A stretch of DNA of 64,000 nucleotides, from the NCBI GenBank assembly GCA_036495485.1, contig DASXMU010000272.1:27610-91609 (forward strand), written 5' to 3'. Of the stretch, positions 1 through 28,100 are shown piece by piece. This stretch comes from PALSA-505 sp036495485 (lineage in GTDB: Bacteria > Actinomycetota > Actinomycetes > Streptosporangiales > Streptosporangiaceae). Position 1 is the first letter of the stretch. Every line of letters begins with the position of its first letter. Below the pieces are notes generated by a model, which was not told where the DNA came from, did not search any database, and saw nothing but the letters and a program-made list of their open reading frames with translations. The position numbers and the translations under genes were made by a program.

Positions 1-1
1 G

Positions 2-301
2 GTGATCCGCGCAGGTGAAGGGGTCCTCCTGGTGCTCGAGGCAGCCAACCGGGACCCAGCGGCGTTCGACGACCCGGACCGCCTGGACGTGCACCGTAAC
101 GCCCGCCACCATGTGGCGTTCAGCTTCGGTGCCCACCAGTGCCTGGGACATGCGCTGGCGCGCATCGAGCTGCAGACCGTGTTCCGGAGCCTGTTCGGGA
201 ACTTCCCGGCGCTGCACCTTGCGGTCACCCCCCAGGAGGTGCCGCTACGGCCGTCAACCGTCGGCTTGTTCGGTGTGGACTCACTGCCGGTGACGTGGTG
301 A
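2..301 (+). CDS. Cytochrome P450, C-terminal fragment (5' end outside window)
   Basis: The reading frame is open at the left edge, so only the last ~99 residues are visible. They include the P450 heme-binding loop, FSFGAHQCLGHALARIE, whose Cys is the thiolate ligand of the heme iron. The arginine-rich stretch before it (DPDRLDVHRN) matches the region between the ERR triad and the Cys loop in bacterial class I P450s. The enzyme would hydroxylate or epoxidise a substrate using electrons from a ferredoxin, and a ferredoxin gene starts 9 bases after its stop. Its position just ahead of the giant PKS suggests a tailoring oxidase of that pathway. The family call is firm; the substrate is unknown. 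Confidence 0.93.
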   Translation: MIRAGEGVLLVLEAANRDPAAFDDPDRLDVHRNARHHVAFSFGAHQCLGHALARIELQTVFRSLFGNFPALHLAVTPQEVPLRPSTVGLFGVDSLPVTW

Positions 302-310
302 GGGGACGGC

Positions 311-508
311 ATGCGGATCATCGTGGACGGGAAGCGCTGCTGCGGGGCGGGGAACTGCGCTGCCATCGCCCCCGAGGTTTTCGATCAGTCTCCCGATGAC
401 GGTGTGGTGATTTTGCTGCGGGAGACACCACCGCCGGCCTTCATCCCGCTCGTGGCGGAAGCGGCGGACCTCTGCCCGGTGGCAGCGATCAAGCTGATCG
501 AGCCCTGA
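311..508 (+). CDS. 3Fe-4S ferredoxin, P450 redox partner
   Basis: This 65-residue protein has the layout of actinobacterial single-cluster ferredoxins: Cys10, then Cys16 five residues on, and a late Cys-Pro at residues 55-56 (LCPVAAI). An EVF motif and a DDG motif lie between, as usual for P450-linked ferredoxins. It would carry single electrons from a ferredoxin reductase to the P450 encoded just upstream. The ATG has a GAGGGG ribosome site, and the PKS start follows 16 bases after the stop. P450, ferredoxin and PKS therefore look like one transcription unit. The extra Cys11 next to Cys10 is a minor oddity. Family assignment is secure; pairing with this P450 is inferred from adjacency. Confidence 0.92.
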   Translation: MRIIVDGKRCCGAGNCAAIAPEVFDQSPDDGVVILLRETPPPAFIPLVAEAADLCPVAAIKLIEP

Positions 509-524
509 GGGGGGACATATTTCC

Positions 525-19934
<19,410 letters not shown>

Positions 19935-19951
19935 CAGCGCTTGGCCGCGCG

Positions 19952-20824
19952 CTAGGCCCGGTCGGCCAGGGACGCGCAGAAGAATGCGATGGCAGGGTTA
20001 CCGGCTCCGGCGGACTCCCGGTAGTGCTGGAAGCGCGTTGCATGCACTTTGTGCACAAAGTTCCAGGTAATCGACACGCTGTCAGCTAGCGCGATGGCGG
20101 TGTGGTACCACCCGGCGGGGATGAACACCGCGTCTCCCGGGCGCAGGACCTCGTCGAAGCCGGGTTTTGCATCGCGCCAGCACGGGAAGGCGCCGTCGTC
20201 CGGGTCGTCGAGGTCGACGACGGCCTCTCCCGCGGTCAGGAACTCCCCAGCCTCAGGCGGAAACATGATCACACGCTTGTCCCCGGTCGCCTGGCACAGG
20301 CAGGCGTCGCTCTGCCATGGATCCGCGTGCAGGCGGGTACGGCCGCCCCGGCCGCAGACGAACAGCCCCTTGGCCGGGAATGGGCTGTGCGCGGCGTCCA
20401 CCCTGCCACGGGTAAGCGGAAACAGGTAGCCCGACGTCGGCAGCCACTCTGGCATCGCCCAGTCCCGCTCGAGCTGAGCGAACGCCGGGTCGGCCCACGG
20501 CAAGCGGTCCGGGCTCTGCCGCGCGAACCAGCGCAGATAGGGCGGAACTCCAGCGACGGCGCCGCCGGTGTAGCGGGCGACGTAATCGCCGAACGTCGAC
20601 AGTCCTTGCAGGGAAAACAGCGTGTCGTACAGCGGCACGCGGTAATGGCCGAACCGCCGGGTCAGTGCCGGGAGCTCCCAGGGGGGTGGCCATGCCCAGC
20701 CGGCCAGCGCGCCCCGGGCGAGCACCGGCCGCCCTGGAATCAGGAAGTCGTGAGCAAACACGTCGGCCGTGAGAGTTCCTGTGCTCGTCACAGTCGAAAC
20801 GCTATGGCGCCGTCCGCGCTTCAC
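19952..20824 (-). CDS. JmjC/cupin_8-type Fe(II)/2-oxoglutarate oxygenase
   Basis: The C-terminal half is a cupin_8/JmjC fold. RLHADPW supplies the HxD metal ligands, and GWYHTAIAL supplies the distal His in the usual place after a PGDAVFIP strand. Such enzymes hydroxylate small molecules or protein side chains with Fe(II), O2 and 2-oxoglutarate. The frame stays open upstream to 21073, but that part lies under the divergent gene at 20921. The true start is probably GTG at 20824 (290 residues) or GTG at 20791, and neither has a strong ribosome site. The gene is convergent with the PKS, only 17 bases from its stop, and lies between the PKS and its AT-ER. A tailoring role is plausible but not shown. 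Confidence 0.8.
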   Translation of the reverse strand: MKRGRRHSVSTVTSTGTLTADVFAHDFLIPGRPVLARGALAGWAWPPPWELPALTRRFGHYRVPLYDTLFSLQGLSTFGDYVARYTGGAVAGVPPYLRWFARQSPDRLPWADPAFAQLERDWAMPEWLPTSGYLFPLTRGRVDAAHSPFPAKGLFVCGRGGRTRLHADPWQSDACLCQATGDKRVIMFPPEAGEFLTAGEAVVDLDDPDDGAFPCWRDAKPGFDEVLRPGDAVFIPAGWYHTAIALADSVSITWNFVHKVHATRFQHYRESAGAGNPAIAFFCASLADRA

Positions 20825-20920
20825 CTGCTCAAAGTTGATCCCAATCTCTTGCTGCCCGTCCGTACGTTGCCAGCAAGCCCCGGCTAGAATTGGCAAGTAG
20901 CCCTCAGGGGAGGTTGCTCC

Positions 20921-21340
20921 GTGGCCCACGACCACAACTACTACCAGACGCTCATTGCGGTAGCCGACGACTGTCCCGTCAGCAGCAGCGAAGTACCGGA
21001 GGAACGCGGCGGGAAGAAAAAGAGCGTGGCGAGGATTCACTACGAGATGCTCGCCGGCAAGCCGTATGTGCACACCCAGGAAGACGTCCTGTTTACCACG
21101 TGGCTCACGCGTCAGGAGATGCCTGAGAAATCAGCGGCGGAAGTTGCCCAGCTCCGCAGCGAGTTCTTCGCGAAGCCCAAGCCGTGCCTGCGTACTTCCC
21201 CGCTGGCGAAGAGGTATGGCTGGGGGTTCGCCTTCGACGAGACAGGCCACGTCGCGCTATGCCCGATGGAGTCGAAGGAGTACGGCAACCTCCTCCACCG
21301 TGACGGGGTGAAGGTGCTCAAAGCCATGAAGTCGAGCTGA
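20921..21340 (+). CDS. DUF6157 family protein
   Basis: This 139-residue soluble protein begins with the conserved opening NYYQTLIAVADDCP and ends with DGVKVLKAMKSS, as in the actinobacterial DUF6157 family. No catalytic function is established for that family. The GTG start is set by AGGGGAGG at 20906-20913. A TAGAAT sequence at 20885-20890 could be a -10 element, giving a short leader. The gene is divergent from the JmjC oxygenase and convergent with the AT-ER gene, 14 bases away. It is probably a passenger in the PKS cluster rather than a biosynthetic enzyme. Confidence 0.75.
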   Translation: MAHDHNYYQTLIAVADDCPVSSSEVPEERGGKKKSVARIHYEMLAGKPYVHTQEDVLFTTWLTRQEMPEKSAAEVAQLRSEFFAKPKPCLRTSPLAKRYGWGFAFDETGHVALCPMESKEYGNLLHRDGVKVLKAMKSS

Positions 21341-21354
21341 CCCTGCCTGCTGGC

Positions 21355-23676
21355 TCAAGCCTGGCACCGCGCCGGCGCGGCCGACTCCAGCACCCCGGCG
21401 GCACCAGCCATCAGCTTCTCGGCGATCACCTCTACATGCCGGTTCCGCCAGTCGGCAAGTTCGCTACCGGCCACGAAGCGGTTGAATGCTCCCATTGCTG
21501 GGCCGCAATGTACCTGAAAGTTCACTTTGTCCTCGGCGTGGCCGTCAAGCGCGGCAAGCGTGGTGTGCGCGAAGTACCATTGGAAGACGAGCGCCATCTT
21601 ATGCTTTGGGTTCGCCTCGGCTTTCTCGATTTCTTCGGGGCGTCCTTTTGCGAGGTGATGCCGCTTCGTCTCGCTCCACACTTCGTCGATTGTTCGTTTG
21701 AAGTAGCTTCGCTCGATCACGGCACGGGTGTAAGCGTCGATCTCAGTCAGCGATTCGTGCTGCCGGTACAGCCGGTACAATTTGTTCGCCCGTCCCGCGA
21801 ACAATGTTCCCTTGCGTACAACCTGGACCTCGGCGCCGAGCCCGAACATGTCCCCAGCCGGCGCATAGGCGGTGTCATGTACGTCGAGCCCAGCGAGCAT
21901 CTCCTTAACCAGCGCCGACGTTCCGGCCTCAGGGGAGCACTGGTTGACCGAGCCGGTCAGCACGAAATCGGCGCCGAGCACGAACGCGGCAGCGACTGCC
22001 TCCGGCGAGCCAAGGCCGCCCGAGGCGCCGATGCGTATCCGGCGCCGGTAGCCAAAGCGGCTCACGACGTCATCGCGCAGCCTCGTGATCGCCGGGATCA
22101 GGGCCAGCGAGACGCCTCCATCGGTGTGGCCGGCGGAGTCGGCTTCAACACACACGTCCTCGCCCACAGGGAGCTCTCGGGCCACCGCCGCCTCAACGGG
22201 CGTCAGCGAGCCCTCGCGTTCGAGCTCGTCCACGATGGCCGCGGGTGGAGGGCTCATGAACGCGTCAGCGATTTCAAACCGCGACGCTTTCGCCAGTACA
22301 TGCCGGGGCGCGACCGGGCAACCCCTCGCATCGCGCCGCGCGCCGGCGAACCGGAAGCGCACTAGCGCGGGAGTGATCTGCGTGTACGCGGCAGCCTCGA
22401 CAAAGCGCACATCGTGGCGCACGTACAGTTCCGCAGTCGCTCGTTCAAGCGCGGGCTCGTGAAGGCTATACAACAGGTTCATCCCAAAGTTCGCCCGCTG
22501 GCCCAGCGCGGACTTGATCTTGACAATCGCCTGCCCGACAGCTTCGAGCGGCAGGCCACCCGCGCCAAAGAAGCCCATGAGGCCGGCTTCGCCCATCCGG
22601 ATCACGAGCTCGGCTGAGGAGATGCCGTGATACATCGAGCCGGCCAGGTAGGCGTATCTGAGGCCGTAGTCGCGCCGGAACTCCGCGGATCCAAGGCCCG
22701 CAGCGGCGTCGCGGCTGCCGTTCGCCTCTTCGGCCAGGGAACCGGCAGGTGCCAGCGCAGGCTCCCCTGGCCGGATCCGCGGCACCGTCGCGGGCGGCCG
22801 GTGCCAGGTGGCTGTGGGCACCGCTGTGCGGGCGGAGTGCTCAGCGGCACAGGCTCTCCACAGGTCAGTCAAGACGGAGCCGGGCCCGACCTCTACCGCA
22901 TCACGCACTCCCGCGTCGATGAGCATGTTCATGCTCTCCTGCCAGCGCACCGGGCTGTAGATCTGACGGACGAGCAGGTCGGCGATCCCGTCGGGGGGGT
23001 AGGGACGCGCGGTCACATTCGAGACGACCGCAATGCGCGGAGGCTCAAACCGCACATCCCCGAGCGCTTCGCCGAACGCCTGGGCGGCTTCCCTCATGTG
23101 GCGAGAATGAAACGCGGCACTGACGTTGAGCGGGCAGTACCGGCCCCCGGCGTCGCGCACGGCTGTCGCTATCGCGGCAAGACAGTCGTGCGGCCCGGAC
23201 AGCACGACCTGGGTGGCCGAGTTGTAGTTGGCGACGTCGAGCCCCGCCACCCCGGAACGAGCGACCAGTGCTGTCACCTTGCCGGGATCGAGACCGACGA
23301 CGGCAGCCATCCCGCCGCCGACGATGCGTCCCATCAGTTCGCCGCGTCGCCGCACGATCCCAAGTCCGGTCTCGAAGTCGAAACACCCGGCCGCCCACAG
23401 TGCGTTGACCTCGCCGAGGCTGTGGCCGGCCAGGAACGACGGCTCAGCCTCCATCTCGGCACGGGCCAGATGGCTGAGCGCGTTGACGACGAAGAGCACA
23501 GGCTGGACGTGCTGGGTCTGGCGAAGTCGTCCCGAGGTGTCCTCTTGGCACGCCTCGGCCACTGAGTATCCAAGAATGCGTTCGGCCACCCGGCAATGCT
23601 CGGGGAACCGCGAGAACAACTCGGCCCCGATGCCCTTGCGCTGCGCGCCTTGCCCGGGGAATAGCCATGCCTGCAT
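21355..23676 (-). CDS. Trans-acting acyltransferase fused to enoylreductase (AT-ER, PfaD-type)
   Basis: The 773-residue protein has two parts. Residues 1-~285 are a malonyl-type acyltransferase with PGQGAQ, the nucleophile motif GHSLGE (Ser86) and AFHS. Residues ~325-750 are a PfaD-like FMN enoylreductase with FFGAGGLP, GASGGLG and SVNQCSPEAGTS. This is the malonyl loader for the AT-less PKS, plus a trans enoylreductase. Leinamycin uses the same fusion (LnmG). The start is taken as ATG 23676, since TTG 23679 is less likely. No clear ribosome site is seen. The gene starts 27 bases after the stop of the Crp/Fnr regulator on the same strand, so the two are probably co-transcribed. Confidence 0.93.
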   Translation of the reverse strand: MQAWLFPGQGAQRKGIGAELFSRFPEHCRVAERILGYSVAEACQEDTSGRLRQTQHVQPVLFVVNALSHLARAEMEAEPSFLAGHSLGEVNALWAAGCFDFETGLGIVRRRGELMGRIVGGGMAAVVGLDPGKVTALVARSGVAGLDVANYNSATQVVLSGPHDCLAAIATAVRDAGGRYCPLNVSAAFHSRHMREAAQAFGEALGDVRFEPPRIAVVSNVTARPYPPDGIADLLVRQIYSPVRWQESMNMLIDAGVRDAVEVGPGSVLTDLWRACAAEHSARTAVPTATWHRPPATVPRIRPGEPALAPAGSLAEEANGSRDAAAGLGSAEFRRDYGLRYAYLAGSMYHGISSAELVIRMGEAGLMGFFGAGGLPLEAVGQAIVKIKSALGQRANFGMNLLYSLHEPALERATAELYVRHDVRFVEAAAYTQITPALVRFRFAGARRDARGCPVAPRHVLAKASRFEIADAFMSPPPAAIVDELEREGSLTPVEAAVARELPVGEDVCVEADSAGHTDGGVSLALIPAITRLRDDVVSRFGYRRRIRIGASGGLGSPEAVAAAFVLGADFVLTGSVNQCSPEAGTSALVKEMLAGLDVHDTAYAPAGDMFGLGAEVQVVRKGTLFAGRANKLYRLYRQHESLTEIDAYTRAVIERSYFKRTIDEVWSETKRHHLAKGRPEEIEKAEANPKHKMALVFQWYFAHTTLAALDGHAEDKVNFQVHCGPAMGAFNRFVAGSELADWRNRHVEVIAEKLMAGAAGVLESAAPARCQA

Positions 23677-23703
23677 CAATGCATCAACAACTGTCTCGGC
23701 TTA

Positions 23704-24441
23704 TCAGGGGCAGGTTAAGAGGTAGTCGAGAAGACGGCCCTCGTCGATCACGAGAACGCTTGACCGTTTCTCGATGATCTTTTTACCTTCGAAACACTTG
23801 AGGAAGTAGCCGATGCGCGAACGTGTCGTTCCCACCATTTGCGCAAGTTCGTCTTGCGTCATCTTGCAGTTGATGCGAAGTCCGTTCTCGGCCTGGACGC
23901 CGAACTTGCGCGCAAGACGCAGCAGGGTCGTAGCGAGACGATGTTCGCTATCGAGCGTGACAAAATATGTCAGCGCCTCCTGCTGTTCGGCTATGCGGCT
24001 GGTGAGATAATCGTGCCACGCAGCGCGGAGCCCGAGGTCCGCCAGAATCTGATGGAACTGGTCGTGTGCGATCACCCTGATTTGGGTCGGCGTCTTTGTC
24101 ATGACCGTCTCGGTGCGCTGGCCGGTGAGGAAGCCGGATACTCCTAACAGGTCTGCCGGGCCGCTAATCGCAAGCAGGCATGGCTTCCCCTCCCACGACC
24201 ACGTCAGGCTCTTAACCCAGCCACGCTGTACTAGGTAGAGCCAATCGCCGGTATCTCCCCAGCTGTACAGGTGTACGTACGGCGCCAGCTTCCTGATGGG
24301 TGCGTGAAAGTTGCCCTCGTCGATTCTGCTGAGGAGCATCTTTCCCAGCTTCTGGTCCCCCATATCGGGTCCGCCCATGTCCCCGTCCGCGTAAGCCAAT
24401 CTGCAGAACATTGCTGAACTTCGGCTCGACGTGGCATGCAT
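23704..24441 (-). CDS. Crp/Fnr-family transcriptional regulator (probable pathway regulator)
   Basis: The 245-residue protein has an N-terminal cyclic-nucleotide-binding-like beta-barrel (YVHLYSWGDTGDWLYLVQRG). A dimer helix follows, then a C-terminal winged helix (MTQDELAQMVGTTRSRIGY is the recognition helix-turn-helix). The barrel lacks the classic cAMP-binding RER motif, so the ligand is unclear. ATG 24441 is preferred because AGGGAGGGG lies just before it. The gene leads a two-gene unit with the AT-ER. Leinamycin's activator LnmO is also a Crp/Fnr protein, which supports a pathway-specific role. A Crp-type palindrome lies about 350 bases upstream. Confidence 0.9.
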   Translation of the reverse strand: MHATSSRSSAMFCRLAYADGDMGGPDMGDQKLGKMLLSRIDEGNFHAPIRKLAPYVHLYSWGDTGDWLYLVQRGWVKSLTWSWEGKPCLLAISGPADLLGVSGFLTGQRTETVMTKTPTQIRVIAHDQFHQILADLGLRAAWHDYLTSRIAEQQEALTYFVTLDSEHRLATTLLRLARKFGVQAENGLRINCKMTQDELAQMVGTTRSRIGYFLKCFEGKKIIEKRSSVLVIDEGRLLDYLLTCP

Positions 24442-25152
24442 AGCCCCTCCCTGACGCATCTCTACGGAGCCGTACCTGCCTGATCTCCAGCGCCCTCCGG
24501 CTCAGACTGAGCTAGAACCCCTGTCCTTCACTGCTCAAGAGTGACCAGATACCTATGCTGGAGTGCACTTCGCTCTCAGCTGGGTAGCTCATTTGGGTAT
24601 GTGACTGGACGAAATCGGCTACCCCAAGCGTCCGGTACGAGTAGCCAGCTGGGTGTCTCGGGTAATGGGACATAGAAGACCCCCGTGTATCGCTGCTGCG
24701 GTCTGCCGCTTGCCTTCCTCCGGGCCGGCAGCCAACCACCGTGGTGATGCTTCGTTCGCCACAGCTCGTGTGGAGTACTGCTACAGACTTTCAGAGTGAC
24801 CGAGATCACACAACACGATGAGCACCCTGACCGCACGGCAGGCCCGCGGGTCGCCGAACAGCAAAGACGATAAATCCGAGTGAAATACACAATTTCACAA
24901 TAGTTTAGTCATGTATCACAAATCACTGCAGCCCCAACCATCTCACCAGCCTCTATGCTTTTTCTGCCTATATTGCAGGGATTCGGTTAGTATTTTTCAT
25001 TAACTTTCGATGTTTTCCGCTGCGGTATGGGCTTCGGGCTCTTGCCGTCGCTACGGAGACCGGTGTACTGTCAAGCCGAATTTGCAGGGGGCGTTCGTGG
25101 GCCTATAGGCGGGCTGCGGGGGCTGTGGCGAGCCGGCCGAGGAGGTCGCCAA
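24442..25152. other. 711-bp intergenic region, AT-rich in its right half
   Basis: No convincing gene is seen; the short open frames lack ribosome sites and recognisable protein features. It contains the Crp-type palindrome at 24795. The stretch from about 24880 to 25020 is clearly AT-richer than its surroundings (TATTTTTCATTAACTTTC). It is likely the promoter region for the divergent units on either side and marks the right edge of the polyketide cluster. Confidence 0.6.
24795..24810. promoter_or_regulatory. Crp/Fnr-type operator palindrome
   Basis: AGTGACCGAGATCACA contains perfect GTGA-N6-TCAC half-sites, the standard Crp-family operator. It sits in the intergenic region between the Crp/Fnr-AT-ER operon and the secreted protein gene at 25153. 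It could serve either the local regulator or the organism's global Crp; the sequence cannot tell which. Confidence 0.6.
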
Positions 25153-28100
25153 ATGGGGGGTATTAGCCGCTGCGCGAGATTGTGGTCGCTGTCATTAAGC
25201 GTGGCCACCGCAGCTTCCATGTTCGTCCTGATGACGGCCGTGGCACCTGGCCAGGGCGCCATAGCGTCCACCGCGTCAGGATCCACCACAGCAGCAGCCA
25301 CGGCAACGGCAGCCAAGCCTTCCGCCACGCCGGTGCAAATGGACTTCGCGTGCGCGCGCAAGAGCACCGGGCTGCTGAGCTATACGGCCAGCCTGTCGAA
25401 CTGCGCTAAAAACCAGACACCCGTGTCCATACTGCCGGGGCCGGTCTTTGCGTGTGTCCACCCCGGCGGCTACGTATACCTGGTATCGGCATTGAGCAAC
25501 TGCCCTGTGCCGCCGAACAAGCATGCGCTGACGCTGCCGCCGACGACCTCGACGGCCTTCTTCTGCGGCAACAACGCCACCGGCGTCCTGTCCTTCCGGG
25601 CCACGCAGACCAAGTGCACCGGTGCGCGGTTCCCGGTGTTCGTGCCGGTGGCGCACGAGGCGCCGGTCCTGGCCAACATCGAGACGACCCCGTTGCAGTA
25701 CCAGGCGGGCACGCCGCCGGTCCAGGTCACCGCCAGCCTTACGGTCAGCTCCCCGGATGCCGCTACCCTGGCCGGTGCCACGGTAACGATCAGCTCCGGG
25801 CTCGCCGCCAGCGAGGACACGCTGTCGTTCACCAGCCAGAACGGAATCACCGGCAGCTACGACTCCAGCACCGGGGTGCTCACGCTGACCGGCACCGCGT
25901 CGCTGGCTGACTACCAGGCTGCGCTGCAATCGGTCACCTATAGCGACCCCAACGGCAAGACGCCGACGACCGGGTCGCGGACGATCAGCTTCCAGGTCAA
26001 CGACGGGTCGGCCGCCAACAACCTCAGCAACGTGGAATCGCGGACCGTCGCGGTCAGCCCGCACAGCCCACCGATCGCGGTCGACGACACCGCATCGACG
26101 GACAAGAACACCGCGACCGACATCAACGTCCTGGCCAACGACAGCGACCCCGATGGCGACCCGCTGTCCGTGACCGGGGTCGACACGACCGGCACCAAGG
26201 GCTCGGTCTCGGTCAACTCCGACGACACGATCCACTACGACCCCAACGGCCAGTTCCAGAACCTGACCCAGGGCCAGACCGCGACCGATTCCTTCGGCTA
26301 CACGATCTCGGACGGCTTCGCCACCGCGAGCGCGACCGTCACGGTGACGATCACCGGTGTCAACGACCTGCCGGTGATCTCCGGCGTGGAGACCACCCCG
26401 CTCGGCTACCGTGCGCAGGATCCGGCGGTCTCGATCACCAGCACCCTGACGATCAGCGATGACGACGACGCGACGATGAGCGGGGCGACGGTCTCGGTCA
26501 CCTCGGGCTTCAGCCAGGGCCAGGACACGCTGTCGTTCACCAGCCAGAACGCGATCACCGGCAGCTACAGCTCCAGCACCGGTGTGCTGACCCTGTCGGG
26601 CAATGACTCGATCGCCAACTACGAGGCCGCGCTGCGCTCGGTGCAGTTCTCCACCAGCGACGGCTCGGCGACCCCCGCCTCGCGGACGGTTTCCTTCGCG
26701 GTGACCGACTCGGTGGGAGCCACCAGCACGAGCCCGGCCCAGCGCACGATCGACCTGACCGCGGCCAACCAGCCACCCATCGCGGTCAACCAGAGCTACA
26801 ACGCGGTCGGCAACACCCCGCTCGGCGTCGGCACCACCCCGGCCAGCCCCGCGGCCACCGTCAGCGGCAGCCTGCTCGACGGCGACAGCGACCCGGACTC
26901 CAGTGACCCGATCACCGTGACCGGGAACACCACCCCCGCGCACGGCACGGTCACGGTGAACGCGAACGGCACCTTCACCTACCTGCCGAACGCGGGCTTC
27001 TCCGGCACCGACACCTTCCAGTACACCATCACCGACAGCGACGACGCGCAGAACCCGAAGTCCGCGACCGCCACGGCCACGATCAGCGTCGGCCCGGTGG
27101 TCTGGTACGTGGACAACTCCAAGAGCGCCGGGAACGGCGAAGCCTCGTCCCCGTTCAACAACCTGGCCGCCGCGAACAGCGCGGCCGGGGCGAACAGCAT
27201 CATCTTCCTGTACCAGGGCAACGCGACCTACACCGGCGGCGTGACCATGCAGTCCGGCGAGGACCTGTGGGGCCAGCCGTTCGGCCTGACCGTTGACGGC
27301 TTTGCCCTGGTCCCGGCCGGCGGGTCCGCGCCGGTGATCACCAACTCCGGCGGCGACGGGATCGACCTGGCCGAGAACGCCGACGTGGAAGGCGTGAACG
27401 TATCCAGCCCGAGCGGGAACGGCGTCGCGGCCTCGAACGTCAATGACGCGACCGTCGGCGGCACCACCGCCGTGGCGATCTCCGGGGCAGGCGGCGACGG
27501 AATCCACATCAGCGGCGGCAACGGCAACTTCGGCCTCGCCAGCACCTCCGTCACCGGCAGCAGCGGGCACTCGGTGTCGATCGCCAGCCACACCGGCGGC
27601 ACCGTCAGCATCGGCGGCAGCATCACCGACAGCAGCAAGGGCATAGCGCTGACCGGCAACACCGGGGCCACGATCGGCTTCGGCGGCAAGCTGGCGATCA
27701 GCACCGGCGCGAACACCGGCTTCTCGGCGACCGGCGGCGGCACGGTCACCGCCACCGGCACCGGCAGCACGATCGCCACCACCACCGCCACCGCGCTTAC
27801 CGTCCAGAGCACCACGATCGGCTCCGGCGGGCTGCAGTTCCAGAGCATCTCCGCCAACGGGGCCAACCCGGGGATCAGCCTGTCTGGCACCGGAACCAGC
27901 GGCGGCCTGACGGTGTCGGGCACCGGCTCGGCCGGATCCGGCGGGACGATCCAGAAGTCGGCCGGCAACGGCATCACGCTGTCCTCGACGTCCTTCCCCA
28001 GCTTCACCGACATGGTGATCGAGACCAACGCGGCCGATGGGATCAACGGCTCCCAGGTCAACGGGCTGACGCTGGCCGGGACCACGGTCTCGGGCAACGG

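Noticed and set aside
20825..21073. N-terminal extension of the JmjC protein
   Set aside because: It lies antisense to the DUF6157 gene, which has a clear start and ribosome site, so an internal GTG is more likely.
24512..24739. Short open frame (MSHYPRHPAGYSYRTL...) in the intergenic region
   Set aside because: No convincing ribosome site, no family resemblance and ordinary length for chance. Left as intergenic.
24442..25152. tRNA, riboswitch or attachment site in the AT-rich gap
   Set aside because: No cloverleaf or conserved riboswitch core could be drawn by eye; only the Crp-type palindrome was clear.
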